Origin: an uncultured Collinsella sp.
GTDB lineage: Bacteria > Actinomycetota > Coriobacteriia > Coriobacteriales > Coriobacteriaceae
Direction of reading: 5' to 3'
Assembly: GCA_902465105.1 (NCBI GenBank)
Contig: CABQLM010000003.1
Location: 1-64,000, forward strand
DNA length: 64,000 nt
Below, in pieces: positions 17,035 to 25,118 of this stretch. The position numbers and the translations under genes were made by a program. The notes below the pieces were generated by a model, which had not been told where the DNA came from, made no database searches, and saw only the letters and a list, made by a program, of their open reading frames with translations. Positions within the stretch are counted from its first letter, which is position 1. The number at the start of each line of letters is the position of its first letter.

Positions 17035-17438
17035 CTTATAGGACAAAATGTGTGTCCATGTTGGGGGCATCGGCGCAGGTCGATGCCCCTTTTTCAGCCG
17101 TTTAAATCCCACGTCCGCTTTTAACCGCTCGGACAGAATGTGTGTCCGGTTGCCTATCGTTCCCGCCGGTAGATAACCTTTTCCGGAACCGTTAAATACC
17201 CTTTCGGAAGAGGAGCCCATGAAGGCCGTTTATCGCCCCTGCTGCGGCGGTCGGACCAAGCGCGCGAAGGCGGTGTTCCGGTGGCGCCACGCGCACTCGG
17301 GGGACACGAGGACGGAGGGCCGGAGTGGGGTGACAGGGCCGTGCGGGAGGACCTCCACCACAGGGGCCCGTACCCGTTCTGACTGGATTAATGGATGGAA
17401 ACGGATGTTCTATTGGGACACACATTTTGTCCTATAAG
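17035..17438. mobile_element. MITE-like element with 23-bp perfect terminal inverted repeats
   Basis: Positions 17035-17057 and 17416-17438 are exact 23-bp inverted repeats containing GGACAAAATGTGTGTCC. A third, slightly varied copy of that core (GGACAGAATGTGTGTCC) lies at 17131-17147. Inside are a terminator-type hairpin (GGGGCATCG/CGATGCCCC with TTTTT, 17064-17094) and a 72-codon frame (17219-17437) starting CCGGRTKR, faintly like the zinc-ribbon start of some IS256-type transposases. I see no target duplication and no intact transposase, so this is a non-autonomous or decayed element beside tRNA-Asp. Confidence 0.6.
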
Positions 17439-17535
17439 TCCGTATTTCCAATTTGTGCGTGAAATCTTTCAAGTATACATGCGTAAACAGCGAGTTTGTT
17501 GCGCAACACTTGTTTAATGAGGTAGGGGGTTAGGT

Positions 17536-17567
17536 TATACTAAATACCAATGTCGGTCGGGGGGGGG
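17536..17567 (+). promoter_or_regulatory. Promoter -10 box and nine-G tract upstream of the Rrf2 gene
   Basis: A -10 hexamer TATACT (17536-17541) is followed 17 bp later by an uninterrupted run of nine G (17559-17567). The run would lie at the start of a leader of about 150 nt. A palindrome GTTGCGCAAC lies upstream near 17500. In the leader, hairpins GGTAACCG/CGGTTGCC (near 17600) and AGCTCG-TT-CGAGCT (near 17668) can form. Confidence 0.5.
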
Positions 17568-17704
17568 TGATGCATTCCTCTAGGATCTCGGCCTTCAGTG
17601 GGTAACCGATTTTCGTCCGGTTGCCATGGTGGTCATTTGGCGTCTCGACGTGGGCTCGGCCCCGGAGCTCGTTCGAGCTGTTTCTATTCCTTGAAAGGGG
17701 AGTA

Positions 17705-18190
17705 ATGGACATATCGAGGAAGACTGATTATGCCCTTCGCATGCTTGCGATGCTTGCCGAGGAGCCGGAGAGGTTGCTTTCTGTTCGCACCGCTGCCGAA
17801 GAGGTTAACGTTCCGTATTCGTTTGCTCGTTCGATTCAGCACGGCTTGGTCCAGGCTGGTATTGTGGAGAGTCTGCGCGGCGTTCACGGTGGTATGCGCT
17901 TAAAGGTCAATCCGAATGATGTCACCATTCGTCAGGTTGTCGAGGCCGTTCAGGGTCCTATGGTTATGAACGATTGCACTGCGCCTAATGGAGAGTGTGC
18001 GCGTATGGGTTCGTGCTGTTATCATCCCCTGTGGGCCGGTGCCCAGGCGCTGATGCGCGACTACCTCGATTCTATTTCGTTGGTCGATGTCGTCGCTCTC
18101 CGCCAGTTCCCGGCCGTCAATCCCAAATTCGCCGATCGCGATGCGTTTCCCGAGTATGCCGGCTGTGCGTGCGTTTGCCGGGAGGAATAG
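17705..18190 (+). CDS. Rrf2-family transcriptional regulator
   Basis: The 161-residue product has the Rrf2 winged-helix start (DISRKTDYALRML, SVRTAAEEVNVPYSFARSI, GIVESLRGVHGGMRL). Its cysteines in DCTAPNGECARMGSCC suit Fe-S cluster binding as in IscR and NsrR; two further cysteines lie near the C-terminus. It probably senses Fe-S status, oxygen or nitric oxide and represses its own or neighbouring genes. GAAAGGGGAGTA precedes the ATG at 17705. The mutY-like gene begins 21 bp downstream and rubrerythrin follows, so a link to oxidative stress is reasonable inference. Confidence 0.92.
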   Translation: MDISRKTDYALRMLAMLAEEPERLLSVRTAAEEVNVPYSFARSIQHGLVQAGIVESLRGVHGGMRLKVNPNDVTIRQVVEAVQGPMVMNDCTAPNGECARMGSCCYHPLWAGAQALMRDYLDSISLVDVVALRQFPAVNPKFADRDAFPEYAGCACVCREE

Positions 18191-18211
18191 CGCTGCATAA
18201 GGAGTATAGCT

Positions 18212-19117
18212 ATGATTCAGGACCCCTTTCGTTCGATGATTCGTTCGGAAGGGGTCCTGCGTTATCGCGACCTTCCGTGGCGTCGCACGCGCGACCCGTA
18301 TATTATCTGGCTCTCCGAGGTCATGTTGCAGCAGACGCAGGTGCCGCGCGTGGAGACGCGCATGCCGGCGTGGCTCAGTCGCTTTCCGACCGTCCAAGCG
18401 CTCGCCCAGGCCGCCCCTTCCGATGTTTTGGATGCGTGGCAGGGGATGGGCTACAATCGCCGCGCCCTAGCGCTTCACAGGGCCGCGCAACAGCTTGTGG
18501 AAGACTGGGACGGGGAGTTTCCGCGCGAGACGCGCGATCTAGTTGCGCTGCCCGGCATTGGACCGGCTACGGCGCAGGGCATTCGTTCGTTTGCGTTCGA
18601 TCTTCCGGGTGTGTATTTGGAGACTAACGTGCGCACGGTCTTTTTGCATCATTTCTTTCCCGATGTGCCGGCCGTTCCCGATCGCGAGCTGGTGCCGCTG
18701 ATTCAAGCCGCCTGTCCGGCTGCCCCCGGCGCAGTGACGGACGAGATTGCCCCCTTCGCCGTGCCTCAAGACGGTGCTGACACGCCACGCGCGTGGTATT
18801 ACGCGTTGCTGGATTACGGTGCGTATCTAAAAAAGACGCTGCCCAATCCGTCCAGGCGATCGGCGGGCTATAGCCGTCAGTCCAAGTTTGAGGGCTCGCG
18901 CCGTCAAAAGCGCGCCCATATTGTGCGCATGCTGCTGGCGGCGCGCGATGGGCAGCCAGAAGGCATTGCGCTCGATGAAGCTGTTGCGGGCGTTAACGAG
19001 ATGGAGGCGGCTGCCGGTCGCGGGCCGGTCGAGCGCGACTTGATTACGAATATTTTGGCCGACTTGGAGCGCGAGGGTTTTTGTCGCTCTGAGGGCGATC
19101 GTTGGCTGAGCATATAG
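18212..19117 (+). CDS. Divergent MutY-like adenine glycosylase (HhH-GPD), lacking the Fe-S cluster
   Basis: The 301-residue product keeps the MutY catalytic-glutamate motif SEVMLQQTQ (Glu36) and the helix-hairpin-helix LPGIGPATAQGI. Where MutY and Nth have the catalytic aspartate (D-G-N-V or D-T-H-V) it has LETNVRTV, with Glu137 in place of Asp. The four-cysteine 4Fe-4S loop is absent: only two widely spaced cysteines exist. The C-terminal NUDIX-like 8-oxoG recognition domain is also missing; in its place is a short winged-helix-like tail. It may still excise adenine opposite 8-oxoguanine, or may have another base specificity. ATAAGGAG precedes the start. It is likely co-transcribed with the Rrf2 gene 21 bp upstream. 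Confidence 0.8.
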   Translation: MIQDPFRSMIRSEGVLRYRDLPWRRTRDPYIIWLSEVMLQQTQVPRVETRMPAWLSRFPTVQALAQAAPSDVLDAWQGMGYNRRALALHRAAQQLVEDWDGEFPRETRDLVALPGIGPATAQGIRSFAFDLPGVYLETNVRTVFLHHFFPDVPAVPDRELVPLIQAACPAAPGAVTDEIAPFAVPQDGADTPRAWYYALLDYGAYLKKTLPNPSRRSAGYSRQSKFEGSRRQKRAHIVRMLLAARDGQPEGIALDEAVAGVNEMEAAAGRGPVERDLITNILADLEREGFCRSEGDRWLSI

Positions 19118-19231
19118 TCTGCTCAAATTTGAAGAACAGGATTGTAAGGTTTAGATTCTCGCCATGAGGGCATCCTAAATACAAGGCCGCTCAAAGCCCA
19201 TGGGCGGCGTGTGTTGAAGGGAAGTACACCT

Positions 19232-19771
19232 ATGGATTTTGAGAACTCCCAAACCAAGAAGAACCTCGAGACTGCTTTTGCCGGTGAGTCCCAGGCGCAC
19301 ACCAAGTATCGCTACTATGCGTCCAAGGCCAAGAAGGACGGTTACGTTCAGATCTCGAACATCTTTGCCGAGACGGCGGGCAATGAGTCCGAGCACGCCA
19401 AGCTGTGGTTTAAGTATCTGCACGACGGCGCTGTCCCGGATACGCTGGATAATCTGCGTGATGCCGCCGCCGGCGAGAACTACGAGTGGACCACGATGTA
19501 TGACGAGTTTGCCAAGACCGCCGAGGAGGAGGGTTTTGTCGAGATCGCCGAGAGGTTCCGTGGCGTCGGCGCCGTCGAGAAGGCTCACGAGGAACGCTAC
19601 AACAAGCTCGTTGAACGCATCGAATCGGGTGAGGTATTTGAGCGCGAGGGCGTAAAGGTGTGGAAGTGCCTGAACTGCGGTCACTTGCATGTTGGTGCCG
19701 AGGCGCCTGAGGTGTGCCCGGTTTGCAACCACCCCAAGGCGTACTTTGAGGAGCAGGTGGTGAACTACTAG
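19232..19771 (+). CDS. rbr: Rubrerythrin
   Basis: The 179-residue product has an N-terminal ferritin-like four-helix domain with diiron glutamate motifs ([30 protein letters not shown]) and a C-terminal rubredoxin domain (CLNCG and CPVC). It reduces hydrogen peroxide in the cytoplasm of anaerobes using NAD(P)H-derived electrons. The start at 19232 follows GAAGGGAAGT; the TTG at 19211 would add seven residues. A small GCCGC/GCGGC stem lies in the leader. The position next to Rrf2 and MutY-like genes fits a role against oxygen damage. Confidence 0.96.
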   Translation: MDFENSQTKKNLETAFAGESQAHTKYRYYASKAKKDGYVQISNIFAETAGNESEHAKLWFKYLHDGAVPDTLDNLRDAAAGENYEWTTMYDEFAKTAEEEGFVEIAERFRGVGAVEKAHEERYNKLVERIESGEVFEREGVKVWKCLNCGHLHVGAEAPEVCPVCNHPKAYFEEQVVNY

Positions 19772-19790
19772 CGCGTGGCGCTGGCCGCTG

Positions 19791-19880
19791 CGGAGCGCAG
19801 GGCGGGGAAATACCTTTCCCTCTCGCTCACGGCTCCGCAGGGTCGCGCGAGGCAAAGGTATTTCCCCGCCCTGCGCTCCG
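19791..19880. repeat. Long hairpin with a 27-bp perfect stem
   Basis: Positions 19791-19817 and 19854-19880 are exact inverted repeats, and partial pairing continues inward to about 19826/19847. It lies 20 bp after the rubrerythrin stop codon. No T-run follows, so it is not a standard terminator; it may protect the transcript 3' end or be a small palindromic repeat. Confidence 0.85.
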
Positions 19881-19928
19881 GCTTCGGGTCGTTGCGTGCT
19901 CGTTACAGAAAAGCTGATAAGAAGTTTG

Positions 19929-19959
19929 TGTGCCGCCCCTATCGGGGCGGCACGTTTTT
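19929..19959 (+). terminator. Intrinsic terminator downstream of rubrerythrin
   Basis: GTGCCGCCCC, loop TAT, CGGGGCGGCAC, then GTTTTT. Confidence 0.9.
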
Positions 19960-20050
19960 GTATGGGGACTGGTTGGGACGGCACCGTTCATGGGTGGGGT
20001 ACACTGGGTAGCGACTTTTAGTTTTTCTACTATCTGATGGGGTGTTTTTT

Positions 20051-20683
20051 ATGGGTAAGAAGTCTCGGGCTCGGATCGCTGCGGCGGGAACTCGCAAGGA
20101 TCCTGGTCGTCGGGTTGCCGAGGGCAAAAAGGCCGATCGTGCCGATAAGGAGAAGAAGGTTGGGGCGCATGCTCATCCTGAGTGGGCGCCGCATCTGAAT
20201 TCTGCCAGTGAGGATTTGACTGCCAAGCTGTTCACTATGGTCGAGGTCATCTTGGGCGTGGTGCCTGTGGTGGTCATCGGCCTGTTCTTGGCCTCGAAGG
20301 ATGCCGCGAGCGTCGATAAGCTCACCGAGGTCTTTTCGCAGGATCCCTCGATGGTTGTCACGTTTATCTCTGCGTGCCTACAGCCGTTTGTGGCATACAT
20401 GCTGTACATGGTCTATCGCAAATACTGCGAGGGCGACGCTGGTTTTGCCGCCGGCAACCTGATCGGTCTTTTGTGCTCCGAGATCTTGCTGCTCAATATT
20501 CCGGGTGTCATCGGCATGGGCATCTTGCTGTGGCGCGTGTGGCGCAATGTCGCTCCGCACTTCGAGAGCTGGCTGTTCGAGCGGCGCCTTACGGGCGTGC
20601 TGGCCGACATTGCCGGTTCGCTCGTGATCCTGGCCCTGGCGTTTATGTGCGCTACCGCCGCTCGAGGTCTCGCGGGCATGTAA
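20051..20683 (+). CDS. Hypothetical membrane protein
   Basis: I do not recognise this 210-residue protein. It has a strongly basic N-terminus (KKSRARIAAAGTRKDPGRR) of about 50 residues followed by four likely membrane helices (about 57-77, 97-118, 128-152 and 175-195). A charged loop (RKYCEGD) and VWRNVAPHFESW lie between helices. GATGGGG lies about eight bases before the ATG at 20051; a GTG at 20042 is the alternative. A -10-like TACACT is near 19999. It looks like a stand-alone transcription unit ended by the hairpin at 20699. Confidence 0.75.
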   Translation: MGKKSRARIAAAGTRKDPGRRVAEGKKADRADKEKKVGAHAHPEWAPHLNSASEDLTAKLFTMVEVILGVVPVVVIGLFLASKDAASVDKLTEVFSQDPSMVVTFISACLQPFVAYMLYMVYRKYCEGDAGFAAGNLIGLLCSEILLLNIPGVIGMGILLWRVWRNVAPHFESWLFERRLTGVLADIAGSLVILALAFMCATAARGLAGM

Positions 20684-20698
20684 CTCGTCTCGATTGAG

Positions 20699-20738
20699 AA
20701 CGGCCGGGAGCGCCTTTGGCGCTCGAGGCCGTTTTTTT
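20699..20738 (+). terminator. Intrinsic terminator after the 20051 gene
   Basis: AACGGCC...GAGCGCC, loop TTT, GGCGCTC...GGCCGTT with a seven-T run. Confidence 0.88.
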
Positions 20739-20748
20739 CCACGACGGC

Positions 20749-20950
20749 GGACAGTTAGTTCAGATTTGTATATTTCGGTCGGCTTGTTGGCTGCTTTATG
20801 CGCTCTTGAAGGCCTGCCGAGTGCTTTTAGATGGTGCGAAGTATCCGATTTGGCACTTTGGATGCCTGTTGCGGGGCCCATGGGCGCTCGACGGATGATT
20901 TTCAGGTTACTTCAGGGGGTTTGATTTATACAAATCTGAATTAACTGTCC
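20749..20950. mobile_element. MITE-like element, 202 bp, 24-bp terminal inverted repeats
   Basis: Positions 20749-20772 and 20927-20950 are inverted repeats with one mismatch in 24, beginning GGACAGTTA and ending TTTGTATA. The interior has no supported gene. Like the element at 17035 it begins with GGACA. No target duplication is obvious. Confidence 0.6.
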
Positions 20951-20964
20951 AGGCGGCACCTTTC

Positions 20965-20996
20965 GGGGCCTCGAGCCTTGCTCGAGGCCCCTGTCT
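20965..20996 (+). terminator. Hairpin of terminator type upstream of the 21232 gene
   Basis: GGGGCCTCGAG, loop CCTTG, CTCGAGGCCCC: an 11-bp perfect stem followed by TGTCT rather than a clean T-run. The rest of 20997-21231 shows no supported feature. Confidence 0.5.
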
Positions 20997-21231
20997 CCAC
21001 AATTTCCGTCAAGTTTTGGCCAGCTTTTGGTCAGTTGGTGGGCTGGCGGAAGGGCGAAAGCTCATAATCGAAAAAAGCTCAAAGAAAGTGCTGGTAGGGG
21101 AGTTGTTGGGCTTTTCGACGGTTTTCCGTCAAAAGAAACTTTGTAGCTATTGCAGCGGTTTGCGTTGTCGCGGTCATGGCGGTGCGGGATGCTGGGCGTA
21201 AGCGTCAAATGCTTCGATTGAGGAGGCCGGC

Positions 21232-21654
21232 ATGGACCTGTTTCTTGAGACCCCGCGGCAACAAGCCGAACGCATGTTGCGCCAGCAGCAACGGCTTATG
21301 GAGATGCAAATGCAAGGGGCGGCTGCCCAGGCTCCTGCGCAAAATGCCGCGCCTGCGGTTTCGCCTGCGGGTGGGGTGGCCTCAGAGAGCTATTCCGTAC
21401 AGCAAGATTCATATGCGCAGGAGCTTGCGTTCGACAAGCGCCGTACCCGTCGACGTCGTTTGGGCCAACGCCTGCGCACACTGGCGATGATTGTGGTCAT
21501 CCCGCTGGGGCTCGTGGCGATCTTCTTGGCTTCGTATGCCCTCACGTGCATCCTCAATGGCGCCTCTCCCGAAGAGGTGCTTCGGCATCTGGCGGCCCTT
21601 GGCCGGCGTTTGGGTGATGTTGCGACGGCTGTACGTGCTGGTTGGGGGAGCTAG
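21232..21654 (+). CDS. Small single-pass membrane protein
   Basis: The 140-residue product is not recognised. It has a glutamine- and methionine-rich N-terminal segment likely to be helical (QQAERMLRQQQRLMEMQMQ), an Ala/Pro/Gln-rich linker, a basic cluster (DKRRTRRRRLGQRLR), one membrane helix at about 85-108 and a short C-terminal tail. The basic cluster before the helix suggests a cytoplasmic N-terminus. GATTGAGGAGGCC precedes the ATG. The rmuC gene follows 116 bp later. Confidence 0.72.
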   Translation: MDLFLETPRQQAERMLRQQQRLMEMQMQGAAAQAPAQNAAPAVSPAGGVASESYSVQQDSYAQELAFDKRRTRRRRLGQRLRTLAMIVVIPLGLVAIFLASYALTCILNGASPEEVLRHLAALGRRLGDVATAVRAGWGS

Positions 21655-21770
21655 CGTTTCGGCTCCCATAAAGTAGGGTCTATTCTTCTATATGGGGGCA
21701 AGCGCTTCTTGCGTGTGACGGGGTAAGATAATTCGCGGTTGATCGATACGGACTTTGTAGGGCGGAGCAT

Positions 21771-23126
21771 ATGTCTGCGGTGGATATTGCGCTTGTTGTA
21801 ATTGCTTTGGTTGCGGCGGGAGTTGCCGTCACCTGCGCGGTGCAGCTCAAGAGCCTTCGTGTCGAACTGCGAGAGCGCAACGATAGCGGCGCCGAGACGC
21901 TGGCGGCACTCGAGCGGGCCAATAGCGCACTTGATGGCTTAAACGTCGTAATGACCGAAACCCAGCGCACGGCAAATGCCATTGCACAGCAGCAGGCGAC
22001 CGATGGTGCCGTGGAACAGCAGCGTTACCTGACTATCGCACGCGAGTTCTCGCAGGCTGGCGACCGCATGGACGACCTACGTCGCGAGACGGCCCAGCAG
22101 CTGGGCGCCAACCGCGAAGGTATTGAACACCGTCTGGACAAAGTGCGCGAGACGGTCGATGTTCAGCTGGGCGCTATCCGCAAGGACAACAGCGTGCAGC
22201 TTGATCGGATGCGCGCTACGGTGGACGAGAAGCTTTCCCGTACGCTCAATGACCGTCTGTCGGCGTCGTTTAAGCAGGTGAGCGACCAGCTCGAGGCTGT
22301 GTACAAGGGACTGGGCGACATGCAATCCATTGCCACCGGCGTGGGCGACCTTAAGCGCGTGCTGGGCAACGTCAAGGCGCGCGGCATTTTGGGCGAGGTT
22401 CAGCTGGGCGCGATCCTGGCGGACATCCTCACGCCCGACCAGTATCTGGAAAACATCGCCACCAAGCCTGGTGCCTCGGAACGGGTTGAGTTTGCCGTCA
22501 AGCTGCCGGTGGACGAGGGTGCTCCCGTGCTCTTGCCGATCGATTCCAAGTTTCCGGGCGATGCGTACGAGCATCTGCTTGATGCGCAGGAGTCGGGCGA
22601 CGCGGAGGCCGTTGCCGCCGCGCGCAAGACGCTTGATATGATGGTCAAGCGCGAGGCCAAAGACATCTGCGAAAAGTACCTGAGCGTGCCCGCGACGACC
22701 AACTTTGGCATTATGTTCGTTCCGTTTGAGGGCCTGTATGCCGAGGTCGTCAGTCGCCCCGGTCTTATCGAGACCCTGGGCCGCGACTATCACGTCAACG
22801 TTGCCGGCCCCAGCACCATGGCGGCCATCCTCAACAGCCTGCAAATGAGCTATCAGACGTTTAAGCTGCAGAAGCGTACCGACGACGTGCTGCGCGTGCT
22901 CTCCGCCGTCAAGGCCGAGTTGCCGCGCTATCAGGCGGCGCTGCGCCGCGCTCAGCAGCAGATTGAGACCGCGGGTAAAACGGTTGAGGGCATTATCACC
23001 ACGCGTACCAACGTCATGGAGCGCAAGCTCAAGGATATCGATGCGCTGGAAGATGCCGAGGAAGCCGACGAGATCTTGGGACTCACATCTGCAGGTTTGC
23101 TTTCGGGCCAGGCAGACGAGGGCTAG
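21771..23126 (+). CDS. rmuC: RmuC-family DNA recombination protein
   Basis: The 451-residue product has an N-terminal membrane helix (about 3-25), a long coiled coil (about 25-180) and the RmuC nuclease-like domain (KARGILGEVQLG, ASERVEFAVKLP, PIDSKFPGDAYEHL, FGIMFVPFEGLYAEV). RmuC limits inversion at short inverted repeats in E. coli and is structurally related to restriction-type nucleases. That is of interest in a genome this rich in inverted repeats, although any link is inference. GGGCGGAGCAT precedes the start. Confidence 0.93.
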   Translation: MSAVDIALVVIALVAAGVAVTCAVQLKSLRVELRERNDSGAETLAALERANSALDGLNVVMTETQRTANAIAQQQATDGAVEQQRYLTIAREFSQAGDRMDDLRRETAQQLGANREGIEHRLDKVRETVDVQLGAIRKDNSVQLDRMRATVDEKLSRTLNDRLSASFKQVSDQLEAVYKGLGDMQSIATGVGDLKRVLGNVKARGILGEVQLGAILADILTPDQYLENIATKPGASERVEFAVKLPVDEGAPVLLPIDSKFPGDAYEHLLDAQESGDAEAVAAARKTLDMMVKREAKDICEKYLSVPATTNFGIMFVPFEGLYAEVVSRPGLIETLGRDYHVNVAGPSTMAAILNSLQMSYQTFKLQKRTDDVLRVLSAVKAELPRYQAALRRAQQQIETAGKTVEGIITTRTNVMERKLKDIDALEDAEEADEILGLTSAGLLSGQADEG

Positions 23127-23135
23127 TCGTAGAAG

Positions 23136-23178
23136 ACGGCGGGGCGCGTGCGTAAGCACAGGCACCCCGCCGCTTTTC
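23136..23178 (+). terminator. Intrinsic terminator after rmuC
   Basis: CGGCGGGGCGCGTGC pairs imperfectly with GCACAGGCACCCCGCCG, followed by CTTTT. Confidence 0.75.
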
Positions 23179-23252
23179 GTATCGCGCTTGTTTGGAGCGC
23201 GATTCAATGTGCAACAATGGCGTTTCGCCCTGCCAGATGCGAAAGGAAACCC

Positions 23253-25055
23253 ATGTCTCAGAGAAGCACCAGCCCGCTCAAGCGCTCGACCGTGCGCCGT
23301 ACGCTACGGCGTTTTTGGGATGTCACGCGCACACAGCCGCTGATTGTCTTTCTCTCGGTGTTCTCGTCGGCGGGCTATATCTTTTTGCTCACGTTTGCCA
23401 ATACCTACGTGATGGCCCTCATCGTCGACCGCGTCCAAGCGGGCCCCGTGGCGGGCGATCAAGTATTCGAGGTCTTTGGCCCTTACATCATGGCGCTCGT
23501 GCTTGTGAACCTGGTGGGCCAGATTCTCTCCAAATTGCAGGACTACACCGTCTACAAGCTCGAGATCGCTGGTAACTACCACCTGGCGCGCCTGTGCTTT
23601 GACACGCTCTCCAACCAGTCCATGACGTTTCACACCAGCCGATTTGGCGGATCGCTCGTCAGTCAGACGAGCCGTTTTATGAGCGGATATACGGGCTTGG
23701 TGGACGTGACGGTGTATTCGCTCATTCCCACCATCACCTCGGTCATCTGCACGGTGGCGGCGCTCGCTCCGGTGGTGCCCACGTTTACCGTGATCCTGGT
23801 AGGTATCATGGTCGTCTACATCGCGTTTGTCTGGCTTATGTACAAGCGCATCATGCCGCTTTCGGCCGCGACGTCCGCGGCACAGAACAAGCTGTCGGGC
23901 GTGTTGTCCGATGCGGTCACGAATATCTTGGCCGTTAAGACCTGTGGGCGCGAGGACTTTGAGCGCGACCTGTTCGATGCCGCCGACCGCGCCGCGCGCG
24001 ATGCCGAGACGGTTTCGATGCACGCCATGATGCAGCGCAACTTTACGACCTCGGGTCTCATCGTCATTACCATGGCCGTGGTGAGTGTGTTCGTGGCGGG
24101 CGGCAACGCGTGGTTTGGCATCTCGGCCGGTGCTCTCGTCATGATTTTTACTTATACGTACAACCTCACCATGCGTCTGAACTACGTAAGCTCCATGATG
24201 CAGCGCATTAACCGTGCGCTGGGCGACGCGGCCGAGATGACGCGCGTGCTGGACGAGCCGCGCCTGGTGGCAGACGACGAGGATGCGACCGAGCTTAAGG
24301 TGGGTGAGGGTGCGATCGATTTTGAGCACCTGAGCTTTGCATATCGCGATGCCGCGGCGGGCGAGAGCGTGTTCGATGACCTGACGCTTCATGTTGCAGC
24401 GGGTCAGCGAGTGGGCTTGGTGGGCAAATCGGGTTCGGGCAAGACGACACTCACCAAGCTGTTGCTGCGCCTGGACGACGTGCAAGGCGGCCGCGTGCTC
24501 GTGGACGGCCAGGACGTCTCGCGCTGCACGCAGCAGAGCCTGCGCCGCCAGGTTGCCTACGTGCCGCAGGAGGCGCTGCTGTTCCACCGCTCCATTCGCG
24601 AGAATATCGCCTACGGCCGCCCCGACGCTACCGACGAGCAGATTCGCGAGGCCGCGCGCTTGGCCAATGGCCTGGAGTTTATCGACCGCCTGCCCCGTGG
24701 CTTTGACACCATGGTGGGCGAGCGGGGCGTTAAGCTCTCGGGCGGCCAGCGCCAGCGCGTTGCCATTGCCCGCGCCATCCTCACCGACGCACCGATTCTG
24801 GTGCTCGACGAGGCGACATCTGCCCTGGACAGTGAGTCCGAGGCGCTGGTGCAGGAGGCGCTCGAGAACCTGATGCGTGGGCGCACTTCCATTGTGGTGG
24901 CGCACCGCCTGTCCACCGTGGCGGCGCTCGACCGCATCGTGGTGCTGGCGGACGGCGAGATTGTCGAGGACGGCACGCATGCGCAGCTCGTCGAGGCGGG
25001 TGGCGAGTATGCGAGCCTGTGGAGTCGCCAAACCGGCGCATTTTTGGAGGCGTAA
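23253..25055 (+). CDS. ABC transporter, fused permease and ATPase (exporter half-transporter)
   Basis: The 600-residue product has an N-terminal type-1 exporter membrane domain with six predicted helices and a C-terminal nucleotide-binding domain. The latter shows Walker A GKSGSGKTT, Q-loop YVPQEA, signature LSGGQRQR, Walker B ILVLDEAT and switch VVAHRLS. It should work as a homodimer, or with a partner not seen here, exporting an unknown lipid, peptide or drug. The start at 23253 follows GCGAAAGGAAACC; longer frames upstream run through the rmuC terminator and are unlikely. Confidence 0.93.
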   Translation: MSQRSTSPLKRSTVRRTLRRFWDVTRTQPLIVFLSVFSSAGYIFLLTFANTYVMALIVDRVQAGPVAGDQVFEVFGPYIMALVLVNLVGQILSKLQDYTVYKLEIAGNYHLARLCFDTLSNQSMTFHTSRFGGSLVSQTSRFMSGYTGLVDVTVYSLIPTITSVICTVAALAPVVPTFTVILVGIMVVYIAFVWLMYKRIMPLSAATSAAQNKLSGVLSDAVTNILAVKTCGREDFERDLFDAADRAARDAETVSMHAMMQRNFTTSGLIVITMAVVSVFVAGGNAWFGISAGALVMIFTYTYNLTMRLNYVSSMMQRINRALGDAAEMTRVLDEPRLVADDEDATELKVGEGAIDFEHLSFAYRDAAAGESVFDDLTLHVAAGQRVGLVGKSGSGKTTLTKLLLRLDDVQGGRVLVDGQDVSRCTQQSLRRQVAYVPQEALLFHRSIRENIAYGRPDATDEQIREAARLANGLEFIDRLPRGFDTMVGERGVKLSGGQRQRVAIARAILTDAPILVLDEATSALDSESEALVQEALENLMRGRTSIVVAHRLSTVAALDRIVVLADGEIVEDGTHAQLVEAGGEYASLWSRQTGAFLEA

Positions 25056-25118
25056 AGACCCCATACGTGGGACAATCGTGCCCATAGGTTTGTTATGCCG
25101 CTGAGCCGAGGAGCCGTT

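Noticed and set aside
17219..17437. 72-codon frame inside the MITE-like element as a gene
   Set aside because: Ends inside the terminal repeat and has only a faint zinc-ribbon resemblance; listed as part of the element instead.
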